Shown one piece after another: positions 8,520 through 15,890 of a stretch of DNA of 25,286 nucleotides (position 1 is the first letter of the stretch; each line of letters begins with the position of its first letter). The stretch spans positions 1-25,286 of the forward strand of contig DFUT01000029.1 of the NCBI GenBank assembly GCA_002381125.1. Direction: 5' to 3'. A model generated the notes under the pieces. It was not told the origin of the DNA. It was given only the letters and a program-made list of their open reading frames with translations, and did not search any database. Source of the stretch: Bacteroidales bacterium UBA4179 (GTDB lineage: Bacteria; Bacteroidota; Bacteroidia; Bacteroidales; Dysgonomonadaceae). The position numbers were made by a program, and so were the translations under genes.

Positions 8520-10289
8520 ATGCCAACAAAAGGATTTGTTAAGGGAATTGTATCGAACCTTGTAATAGTTGAAGTCGATAACCCTGTTTCACAGAACGAA
8601 ATTGCCTATATTGACCTGGATGGGACAAAATTGATGGCAGAAGTGATTAAGGTAATCGGGAAGAATGTGTATGTTCAGGTTTTTGAAAATACACGCAACT
8701 TGAAGGTGGGGGCTCCTGTGGAATTTGCCGGTCACATGCTTGAAGTGGTTTTGGGTCCGGGATTATTGTCGCGTAATCTCGATGGGCTGCAAAACGATCT
8801 CGATAAAATGGAAGGGATATTTTTGAAGCGCGGGCAATATACCTATCCGCTCGATGAGGATGTGTTGTGGGATTTTGAACCCCTTGCCGAAGTAGGGGAT
8901 AAGGTTACCGCAGGTTCGTGGTTGGGAAAAGTGGAAGAAAATCATCAGCCACATAAGATTATGGTGCCGTTTGTCATGACCGGAGAATATACGGTAAAAA
9001 GTATTGTTCCCAAAGGGAAATATACCATCCATCAGACCATAGCCGTGGTAGAAGATCATGAAGGAAAGGAAACCGAAATTACGATGGTTCAGAAATGGCC
9101 TGTAAAAATTCCGTTGACTGCCTATCGCGAAAAGCCGAGACCTTATAAATTGCTTGAAACCGGTGTCCGTATCATCGATACGCTGAATCCGATAGTGGAA
9201 GGAGGTACCGGATTTATTCCCGGTGCTTTTGGAACAGGGAAAACAGTGTTGCAGCATGCCATTTCACGTCAGGCGGAAGCCGATATCGTGGTGATTGCAG
9301 CTTGTGGGGAACGAGCCAACGAGGTGGTTGAAATTTTCACCGATTTTCCTAAGCTCATCGATCCGCATACGGGTCGCAAACTTATAGAGCGTACCATTAT
9401 TGTGGCGAATACTTCGAATATGCCGGTAGCGGCGCGCGAAGCGTCGGTTTATACGGCAATGGCCATCGCCGAATATTATCGATCTATGGGATTGAAGGTG
9501 TTGCTGATGGCCGATTCCACTTCGCGTTGGGCGCAAGCGTTGCGTGAGATGAGCAACCGGTTGGAGGAGCTTCCGGGACCCGAAGCTTTCCCGATGGATT
9601 TGTCGGCTATCATTTCCAATTTTTACGGTAGAGCAGGATATGTGGTACTCAATAATGGGGAAGAAGCTTCCATTACTTTCATTGGAACGGTTTCACCCGC
9701 CGGAGGCAATCTCAAAGAGCCGGTTACGGAAAATACGAAAAAGGTAGCCCGTTGTTTTTACGCATTGGAACAAGAGCGCGCCGATATGAAGCGATATCCG
9801 GCCATCAGTCCGATCGAATCTTATTCGAAATACTTGGAATATCCCGAATTCGAAGAATATGTTTCTACGCATATTTCGCCGGACTGGATAGAGAAGATCA
9901 ACGAATTGAGAACCCGATTGCTGCGCGGTAAAGAAGTGGCGGAGCAAATCAATATTTTGGGCGATGATGGGGTTCCGGTAGATTATCACATTGTTTTTTG
10001 GAAATCGGAATTGATTGATTTTATTCTGCTTCAACAAAATTCTTTCGATCCTATCGATGCCGTGACTCCGATAGAACGACAGAAATACATTGTTGATATG
10101 ATAATTGAGATTTGTCGCTTCGAATTCGAATTCGACAACTTCAACGAAGTGGCCGATTATTTCAAAAAGATGATCAATATTTGTCTTCAAATGAATTATT
10201 CCGAATTTCTATCGGAAGAATTTCAGCACTATCGCAAACAACTCGATGCGTTTGTAAAGTCAAAAGCACTTGAAACGGTAGAAGAATAA
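8520..10289 (+). CDS. atpA: V-type ATPase catalytic subunit A
   Basis: A 589-residue catalytic subunit. The order is an N-terminal beta-barrel, the long A-specific insertion (about residues 110-190), the nucleotide-binding domain and a helical C-terminal domain. The P-loop is GAFGTGKT, residues 235-242, with Lys241. Other conserved pieces are CGERANEVVE, the Walker B-like segment LLMADSTSRWAQALREMS, and PGPEAFP. The length is typical for A subunits. Three copies alternate with B to form the catalytic head in the cytoplasm. It lies 23 bases after the DUF2764 gene and 36 before atpB. Confidence 0.97.
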   Translation: MPTKGFVKGIVSNLVIVEVDNPVSQNEIAYIDLDGTKLMAEVIKVIGKNVYVQVFENTRNLKVGAPVEFAGHMLEVVLGPGLLSRNLDGLQNDLDKMEGIFLKRGQYTYPLDEDVLWDFEPLAEVGDKVTAGSWLGKVEENHQPHKIMVPFVMTGEYTVKSIVPKGKYTIHQTIAVVEDHEGKETEITMVQKWPVKIPLTAYREKPRPYKLLETGVRIIDTLNPIVEGGTGFIPGAFGTGKTVLQHAISRQAEADIVVIAACGERANEVVEIFTDFPKLIDPHTGRKLIERTIIVANTSNMPVAAREASVYTAMAIAEYYRSMGLKVLLMADSTSRWAQALREMSNRLEELPGPEAFPMDLSAIISNFYGRAGYVVLNNGEEASITFIGTVSPAGGNLKEPVTENTKKVARCFYALEQERADMKRYPAISPIESYSKYLEYPEFEEYVSTHISPDWIEKINELRTRLLRGKEVAEQINILGDDGVPVDYHIVFWKSELIDFILLQQNSFDPIDAVTPIERQKYIVDMIIEICRFEFEFDNFNEVADYFKKMINICLQMNYSEFLSEEFQHYRKQLDAFVKSKALETVEE

Positions 10290-10325
10290 AAAATTATTGA
10301 GGTTGACTGCTAAAAGTTTTTCAGT

Positions 10326-11642
10326 ATGGCAAAAGCATTTCAAAAGATATACACGAAAATTACACAGATAACAAAAGCGACTTGTTCGGTGAAAGCGGCC
10401 GATGTTGGGTACGACGAAATGGCCATCATCGATGGGAAATTGGCGCAAGTGATAAAAATTGTCGGAGACGAAGTTTCTTTACAGGTGTTTCGCGGTACCG
10501 AGGGAATTCCAACCAATGCCGAAGTGATTTTTACAGGTAAGGCACCTACGTTAAAAGTGGGAGAGCAATTGATTGGCCGTTTCTTTAATGCGTATGGCGA
10601 ACCCATCGATGGCGGTCCTATTCCCGAGGGGGAAGAACGCGAAATCGGAGGCCCATCGGTAAATCCGGTGCGACGTGCGCAACCATCCGAATTGATTGCA
10701 ACCGGGATTCCCGGTATTGATCTGAACAACACATTGGTAACCGGTCAGAAAATCCCTTTCTTTGCCGATCCCGATCAGCCTTTTAATCAAGTCATGGCAA
10801 CGGTAGCGCTGCGAGCCCAAGCCGATAAAATCATTCTTGGCGGTATGGGAATGACAAACGACGATTATTTATACTTTAAAAATACATTTAGCGACGCAGG
10901 GGTGCTGGATCATATTATCTGTTTCATGAATACCACCGAGGATCCGGCTGTGGAGCGATTGCTGGTGCCCGATATGGCATTGACGGCTGCCGAATATTTT
11001 GCAGTGGAAAAGAACGAGAAAGTGTTGGTGTTGCTGTCGGATATGACTTCCTATGCCGATGCGTTGGCCATCGTTTCTAATCGTATGGATCAGATCCCTT
11101 CGAAAGATTCTATGCCCGGGTCGTTGTATTCCGATTTGGCAAAAATATACGAAAAGGCAGCACAGTTTGCTACCGGAGGTTCCATTACCATTATTGCGGT
11201 GACTACCCTTTCGGGTGGCGACATTACGCATGCCGTACCCGACAATACGGGTTATATTACGGAAGGGCAATTGTTTTTGCGTCACGATACCGATGTAGGT
11301 AAAGTTATCATCGATCCGTTTCGTTCATTGTCGCGACTAAAACAACTTGTTCAAGGAATAAAGACTCGTGAAGATCATCCCCAGGTGATGAATGCTGCCG
11401 TTCGTTTGTATGCCGATGCGGCAAATGCAAAAACGAAAATGGAAAACGGGTTTGATCTCACGGAATATGATAAACGAGCGTTGGCTTTTGCAAAAGAATA
11501 TTCCCGAACTATTCTTGCTATCGATGTAAACTTGGATACGACGGAAATGTTGGATAGAACATGGGGTTTGTTTTCGACCTATTTCAAACCCGAAGAGGTG
11601 AATGTGAAGAAAGAATTGGTAGAGAAGTACTGGAAAAATTAA
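10326..11642 (+). CDS. atpB: V-type ATPase subunit B (non-catalytic)
   Basis: A 438-residue regulatory subunit of the A3B3 head. It has the B signature IATGIPGIDLNNTLVTGQKIP and no functional P-loop, as expected for a non-catalytic subunit. The DMTSYADAL and IPSKDSMPGSLYSDLA segments are typical. The DPFRSLSRL motif carries Arg337, the likely arginine finger that reaches into the neighbouring catalytic site. The length is slightly below the usual 450-470 residues. The gap to atpA is 36 bases with no sign of a promoter or terminator. Only one base separates its stop codon from the atpD start. Confidence 0.97.
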   Translation: MAKAFQKIYTKITQITKATCSVKAADVGYDEMAIIDGKLAQVIKIVGDEVSLQVFRGTEGIPTNAEVIFTGKAPTLKVGEQLIGRFFNAYGEPIDGGPIPEGEEREIGGPSVNPVRRAQPSELIATGIPGIDLNNTLVTGQKIPFFADPDQPFNQVMATVALRAQADKIILGGMGMTNDDYLYFKNTFSDAGVLDHIICFMNTTEDPAVERLLVPDMALTAAEYFAVEKNEKVLVLLSDMTSYADALAIVSNRMDQIPSKDSMPGSLYSDLAKIYEKAAQFATGGSITIIAVTTLSGGDITHAVPDNTGYITEGQLFLRHDTDVGKVIIDPFRSLSRLKQLVQGIKTREDHPQVMNAAVRLYADAANAKTKMENGFDLTEYDKRALAFAKEYSRTILAIDVNLDTTEMLDRTWGLFSTYFKPEEVNVKKELVEKYWKN

Positions 11643-11643
11643 T

Positions 11644-12252
11644 ATGGCTATAAAATTCCAATACAATAAAACTTCGTGTCAACAGTTGGAAAAACAGCTG
11701 CAGATACGCGAACGCGCGCTTCCAACGTTGAAAAACAAAGAGACCGCTTTGCGTATGGAAGTGAAAAAAGCCAAAAAAGAAGTTGAAAGACTGGAAGCAG
11801 AGCTGGAAGAACAGATTAAGTCTTACGAAAAGATGCTCGGGTTATGGAAAGAATTTGATCCTACGTTGGTAAGAATAAAAGATGTTGATCTGTCGAAAAA
11901 GAAGATTGCCGGTGTGGCATTTCCTATACTCAACCGTGTGGAGTTTGAAGTGAAACGTTTCAGCATCTTCAACCGGCCGAAGTGGTTTCTCGATGGTATA
12001 CATATCCTTGAAACCCTAGCCGAAATAGGGATTTGTAGGGATTTCAATTCCATTAAGCTTGAACGATTGGAATATGCACGAAAAAAAACAACACAAAAGG
12101 TGAATTTGTTCGAGAAGGTGCAAATCCCGGGATATCAAGATGCCATTCGTAAGATAAAGCGGTATTTGGAAGATGAAGAAAATCTTTCCAAATCGTCGCA
12201 GAAAATTATGCGTGCTCGTCTGGAAAAAAGGAAGGAGGAAGAAGGATGGTAG
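11644..12252 (+). CDS. atpD: V-type ATPase subunit D (central shaft)
   Basis: A 202-residue protein with long N- and C-terminal helical stretches. The N-terminal one runs from about residue 10 to 65, rich in Lys and Glu (KKAKKEVERLEAELEEQ). The C-terminal one is at about 140-200. They flank a short middle part, which is the antiparallel coiled-coil plan of the rotor shaft subunit D. It turns inside the A3B3 head and links it to the membrane ring. No separate subunit F gene, the usual partner of D, is found in the cluster. Its last codons overlap the next gene by 7 bases (GGATGGTAG), and the purine-rich AAGGAGG stretch near 12231 serves as ribosome binding site for atpI. Confidence 0.93.
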   Translation: MAIKFQYNKTSCQQLEKQLQIRERALPTLKNKETALRMEVKKAKKEVERLEAELEEQIKSYEKMLGLWKEFDPTLVRIKDVDLSKKKIAGVAFPILNRVEFEVKRFSIFNRPKWFLDGIHILETLAEIGICRDFNSIKLERLEYARKKTTQKVNLFEKVQIPGYQDAIRKIKRYLEDEENLSKSSQKIMRARLEKRKEEEGW

Positions 12253-14066
12253 CAAAAATGAAAAAACTCACTTTTCTTATCTTTCATAAAGATTATGAAC
12301 ATTTTCTTCATGATCTTCGTGAACTGGGAATGGTGCACGTGGTGGAAAATAAGTTGAATCAGACGCAGAGCGAACAACTTGAAAAGCTTTACATGCAATG
12401 GAAACAACTTTCGGAAGCAAAAAAAATACTCGAGAAATATCGCGATAAAAAGAATCCTCTTCCGCCAAATCCGGTGGACATTGAAAAGGGGTATCGTTTG
12501 CCTCGGGAAATTGAAAAAATTCAGGCGGATGCAGCCGCTTTGACACAACAATTGCAGATAAGCAAAAAGGAACGCGATGCACTGATTCCGTGGGGTAATT
12601 TCGATCCGGAAAACATTTCCCGCCTCGAAAGTGCCGGTTATTTTATCCATTTCTTTGTAGTAGCCAATCGCGACTACAATCCCGAATGGGAAGAGCTTTA
12701 TAATGCAATAGTAATTGAGACGAAAAGTTCGAAAACATATTTCATTACTATCACAAAGGACCGGGATATTCCGAAAAAGCTAAATTTGGAAGCGGTGAAA
12801 ATGCCGGAAGTTTCCCTTGAACAGCTAAACGGGATGATTGACGATTTGAATGCGAAGTTGCAAGAGAACGAAGAAAAATTGAGGCGGTTGACCGCAGATC
12901 TTCCTTCTTTGGAAGCGGCGATAGCGGAAATCGATTCGGAAATTCGTTTTACGCGTGTGCAAGTGAGTGCCGATCATGTGGCCGACAATAAAGTCATGTT
13001 GTTGCAAGGATGGGTCCCCGAATCCAACGAACAGGATATCTGCAATTACCTGGAATTGAAAGAAGTATTTTACATTATCGAAGATCCGCAGCCCGAGGAT
13101 GATGTGCCTATTTTGTTGCAAAATAAAAAGTTTGCAAGATTGTTTGAACCCCTTACCGAAATGTACACGTTGCCCAAGTATAGCGAGCTCGATTTGACTC
13201 CTTATTTTGCACCGTTTTATATGATTTTTTTCGGTTTGTCTTTGGGTGATTTGGGCTACGGATTGTTTTTGTTTCTTGCGGCAACGGTGGTTAAGATCAT
13301 TAAAAAAACATCGCTGGGAAAGAACTTGAAAGATATTTTGACTTTGGCTCAAGTGCTGGGTGCATCCGCCTTTTTTTGCGGTTTGTTGACCGGAGGTTTT
13401 TTCGGTTTCAACATTTATGAGGTCAATATTCCTTTTGTCGCCATGTTGAAAGAGAAAATATTTTTGGATAACAATCAAATGTTTGTTCTTTCCCTTGTTC
13501 TGGGTGTTGTGCAGATCATGTTTGGATTGTTGCTTAAAATTTTCAATCGCAAAAGGCAATTCGGCTTCAAATATGCTTTATCTACCATTGGCTGGTTTGT
13601 TTTATTGCTGAGCATCGGTATAGCCGTACTTTTACCTACGTATTTTCCGTTGTTTGGCACAGCCCATACTATTGTGGCATTGGCAGCCGGTATATTGATT
13701 TTCTTTTTCAACTCGCCGGGAAAAAATCCGTTGTTCAATCTCGGTTTGGGTTTATGGGATACCTATAATATGGCAACAGGATTACTTGGAGATGTGTTGT
13801 CGTATGTCCGCTTGTTTGCGTTGGGTTTGTCGGGAGGTATTTTGGCGAGTGTATTTAACAGCCTGGCCGTTGGTATAAGCCCCGACAACAATGTCGTGAT
13901 AGGAGCCATAGTTACCGTGCTCATTTTTGTTGTTGGACATGGGATCACCATTTTCATGAATACTTTGGGAGCCATTGTTCATCCCATGCGTTTGACTTTT
14001 GTCGAATTTTATAAGAATGCCGAATTTACCGGCGGCGGAAAAAAATACAATCCGTTTAAAAAATAA
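12246..14066 (+). CDS. atpI: V-type ATPase subunit I (a-subunit, ion path stator)
   Basis: A 606-residue membrane subunit. About the first 315 residues are soluble and helical and form the stator arm; the remainder contains several membrane helices. The key motif YVRLFALGLSGG holds Arg522, the equivalent of the essential stator Arg that faces the ring carboxylate (yeast Vph1 R735). A second conserved Arg is in HPMRLTFVEFYKN (Arg582). The start is taken at the ATG that overlaps the end of atpD because a strong Shine-Dalgarno sequence lies about 9 bases before it. An ATG four codons further on is also possible. It is followed by atpK after 47 bases. Confidence 0.95.
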   Translation: MVAKMKKLTFLIFHKDYEHFLHDLRELGMVHVVENKLNQTQSEQLEKLYMQWKQLSEAKKILEKYRDKKNPLPPNPVDIEKGYRLPREIEKIQADAAALTQQLQISKKERDALIPWGNFDPENISRLESAGYFIHFFVVANRDYNPEWEELYNAIVIETKSSKTYFITITKDRDIPKKLNLEAVKMPEVSLEQLNGMIDDLNAKLQENEEKLRRLTADLPSLEAAIAEIDSEIRFTRVQVSADHVADNKVMLLQGWVPESNEQDICNYLELKEVFYIIEDPQPEDDVPILLQNKKFARLFEPLTEMYTLPKYSELDLTPYFAPFYMIFFGLSLGDLGYGLFLFLAATVVKIIKKTSLGKNLKDILTLAQVLGASAFFCGLLTGGFFGFNIYEVNIPFVAMLKEKIFLDNNQMFVLSLVLGVVQIMFGLLLKIFNRKRQFGFKYALSTIGWFVLLLSIGIAVLLPTYFPLFGTAHTIVALAAGILIFFFNSPGKNPLFNLGLGLWDTYNMATGLLGDVLSYVRLFALGLSGGILASVFNSLAVGISPDNNVVIGAIVTVLIFVVGHGITIFMNTLGAIVHPMRLTFVEFYKNAEFTGGGKKYNPFKK

Positions 14067-14113
14067 TTAACAGAAATTTAAATTACTAGTAACAAAATAA
14101 TTCAATTAACATT

Positions 14114-14575
14114 ATGGACATTAATTTATTACTTGCTTATTTGGGAATAGGTATTATGATCGCTCTTTCGGGTGTAGGAAGTGCTTACGGCGTGACAATA
14201 GCCGGTAATGCAACCATAGGAGCACTGAAGAAAGACAGCAGTAAATTCGGAAATTTTCTGGTATTGACCGCTCTTCCCGGGACGCAAGGGTTGTATGGTT
14301 TTGCCGGTTATTTCATGTTTCAGAACATCTTTGGCGTGTTGACTCCGGAGATTACTTCCATTCAGGCTGCTGCCGTGTTAGGTGCAGGATTGGCTATGGG
14401 ATTGGTGGGCTTGCTTTCTGCCATCCGTCAAGGTCAGGTATGTGCAAACGGTATTGCAGCCATTGGGCAGGGGCATGATGTTTTCGGCAATACGCTTATT
14501 TTGGCCGTGTTCCCCGAACTTTATGCCATTGTGGCATTGGCAGGCGTATTCCTTATCGGAAATGCTATCGTATAA
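14114..14575 (+). CDS. atpK: V-type ATPase subunit K (rotor ring), predicted Na+-binding
   Basis: A 153-residue proteolipid with four membrane helices, a duplicated hairpin as in V-type ring subunits. The ion-binding carboxylate is Glu135 in FPELYA of helix 4; the first hairpin has no carboxylate. The Na+ ligands known from Enterococcus hirae NtpK all appear: Leu54, Thr57 and Gln58 in LPGTQGLYGF, Gln106 in AIRQGQV, and Glu135. A sodium-coupled rotor is therefore predicted. It is the last gene of the operon. Its stop codon is only 3 bases from the stop codon of the convergent metal transporter gene, so no terminator fits between them and the two transcripts must overlap. Confidence 0.95.
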   Translation: MDINLLLAYLGIGIMIALSGVGSAYGVTIAGNATIGALKKDSSKFGNFLVLTALPGTQGLYGFAGYFMFQNIFGVLTPEITSIQAAAVLGAGLAMGLVGLLSAIRQGQVCANGIAAIGQGHDVFGNTLILAVFPELYAIVALAGVFLIGNAIV

Positions 14576-14578
14576 TTT

Positions 14579-15520
14579 TTAGGTGCTTGGTTTGTTTTTG
14601 TTGTTCGACTCTTTTTTTTGACGATAGATGCCGATGTCGCTCATTGAAGCGGGATCATCTATCGGTTCGATATGGGTAGAAACGGTTACAGGTACATTGA
14701 ACATATCTTCGATCGATTGCTCGATAAGGTCGGCATAGTCATGTCCTTTTTTCACTGTCCACCAACCGGGAACAAGTAAATGCACCGAAATGAACATGTG
14801 TTGTCCGGCTTGTCGTGTCATCAATGAATGGTAATCGATATTTTTTTCTTTGAGTGAGTCCAGATAAGATGTTATTTTTTTTATTGCCTCTTCCGAAATG
14901 GAAGCATCCATCAAGCCGCTTGCCGATCGGCTAATGAGTTGATAGCCCGTATAAATAATATTAATCGCTACCAAAATGGCAATAATGGGATCCAAAATAT
15001 AGATCCCTGTCAGTTTTACTATAAGAATTCCGACAATAACTCCTGCTGAGGTCCAGACATCGGTCAGTAGGTGTTTTCCATCGGCTTCGAGCACGATCGA
15101 ATTTCTTTTTTTTCCGTTTTCGATAAGGATAAGGGCAACAACCAGGTTGATTAACGATGCTCCCAGAGAAAATAACAAACCGGTATTCAGGTTTTCCAAT
15201 GGAGTCGGCTCAATGATACGGGGGACAGCCGAACGAATAATGCTTAAGGCAGCAAGAACGATGAGGGCTCCTTCGATTGCACTCGAAAAATATTCGGCCT
15301 TGGTGTGCCCATATTCATGTTCTTTATCTGCGGGTTTTGCCGAAATGGTAAGCATGATCAGTGCCATTATTGCTCCGATGAGATTGACAAACGATTCCAA
15401 GGCATCGGAAAAGAACCCTGTTGATCCGGTGAGATAAAAAGCATAAAATTTAAGCAGAATAGTAGCAACTGCAGCCGCAAGGGACAAGTAGATAAATTGT
15501 TTTAGGGATTTCTGTTGCAT
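14579..15520 (-). CDS. Cation diffusion facilitator (CDF) metal transporter
   Basis: A 313-residue CDF protein with about six membrane helices and a C-terminal cytoplasmic metal-sensing domain (from about residue 215). It follows the bacterial FieF/YiiP plan: TGSTGFF then SDALESFVN in helix 2, HEYGHTKAE between helices 2 and 3, and HLLTDVWTS in helix 5. Helix 5 keeps His150 and Asp154. By alignment with FieF, the helix 2 ligands Asp45 and Asp49 are Glu42 and Asn46 here, so the metal preference is uncertain. The start is set at the ATG at 15520. An upstream in-frame TTG at 15553 is unlikely because it lies inside a clear promoter. The gene is monocistronic and converges on atpK with a 3-base gap. 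Confidence 0.9.
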   Translation of the reverse strand: MQQKSLKQFIYLSLAAAVATILLKFYAFYLTGSTGFFSDALESFVNLIGAIMALIMLTISAKPADKEHEYGHTKAEYFSSAIEGALIVLAALSIIRSAVPRIIEPTPLENLNTGLLFSLGASLINLVVALILIENGKKRNSIVLEADGKHLLTDVWTSAGVIVGILIVKLTGIYILDPIIAILVAINIIYTGYQLISRSASGLMDASISEEAIKKITSYLDSLKEKNIDYHSLMTRQAGQHMFISVHLLVPGWWTVKKGHDYADLIEQSIEDMFNVPVTVSTHIEPIDDPASMSDIGIYRQKKESNNKNKPST

Positions 15521-15550
15521 ATGCCGATTATTGAGTAAAAATTGTAAATC

Positions 15551-15581
15551 CAAATTTACATAAATTCCTTTTATTCTGCAA
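15551..15581 (-). promoter_or_regulatory. Promoter of the CDF transporter gene
   Basis: On the minus strand TTG (15581-15579, within a run of T) is followed after 20 bases by TAAATTTG (15558-15551), an exact Bacteroidota TAnnTTTG box. Transcription would begin near 15545, about 25 bases before the ATG at 15520. This position rules against translation from the in-frame TTG at 15553. Confidence 0.65.
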
Positions 15582-15675
15582 AAAATAGGCTTCGATTTTT
15601 ATGCAGTATAGTTTTAAATAGGATGGATTTATTTGGCTAGATTTACTTTTGACGAAAAAACAGGCTTAGGAAATA

Positions 15676-15707
15676 TTGCAAATAATGCAGGAAATGTATT
15701 ATCTTTG
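15676..15707 (+). promoter_or_regulatory. Promoter of tRNA-Gly
   Basis: TTG (15676-15678), a 21-base spacer and TATCTTTG (15700-15707) match the Bacteroidota promoter form. The tRNA gene begins about 36 bases downstream. Another TAnnTTTG match on the same strand at 15644-15651 (TACTTTTG) lacks a TTG at the right distance and is not called. Confidence 0.65.
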
Positions 15708-15742
15708 CGCTGCATTGACGTAGTTTCAATTTTTATTATTTT

Positions 15743-15815
15743 GCGGAAGTAGCTCAGTCGATAGAGCATCAGCCTTCCAAGCTGAGGGTCGCGGGTTTGA
15801 GTCCCGTCTTCCGCT
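15743..15815 (+). tRNA. tRNA-Gly (anticodon TCC)
   Basis: A 73-base cloverleaf. The acceptor arm is GCGGAAG (15743-15749) with CTTCCGC (15808-15814) and discriminator T. The D arm contains AGCTCAGTCGATAGAGC. The anticodon stem is TCAGC/GCTGA around loop CTTCCAA, giving anticodon TCC. The T arm is GCGGG-TTTGAGT-CCCGT. The terminal CCA is not encoded. A well-formed promoter lies upstream and a weak T-rich hairpin lies downstream. Confidence 0.97.
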
Positions 15816-15830
15816 CATTTAATCATTCAT

Positions 15831-15876
15831 AAGAAAGGAAAGCGGCTAGTAAATCGGTCGCTTTTTCTTTTTTGCA
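15831..15876 (+). terminator. Possible terminator after tRNA-Gly
   Basis: AAAGCG (15839-15844) pairs with CGCTTT (15859-15864). Extra A/G to T/C pairs, with one mismatch, extend the stem outward and merge into a T-rich run to about 15873. The stem is short and the loop is 14 bases, so it may only partly stop transcription; the MATE gene begins 15 bases further on and could be read through from the tRNA promoter. Confidence 0.35.
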
Positions 15877-15890
15877 AAAATGAATCCCAT

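Noticed and set aside
12825..13559. Open frame of 244 codons antisense to the V-ATPase subunit I gene
   Set aside because: It is rich in Gln, His and Lys, has no motif, and lies fully opposite a well-conserved gene.
15577..15608. Imperfect inverted repeat CTGCA-AAAAAT / ATTTTT-A-TGCAG upstream of the CDF gene, a candidate riboswitch or terminator
   Set aside because: The stem is mostly A-T with a bulge, overlaps the -33 region of the CDF promoter and has no T tract in a useful place. No known riboswitch core is seen.
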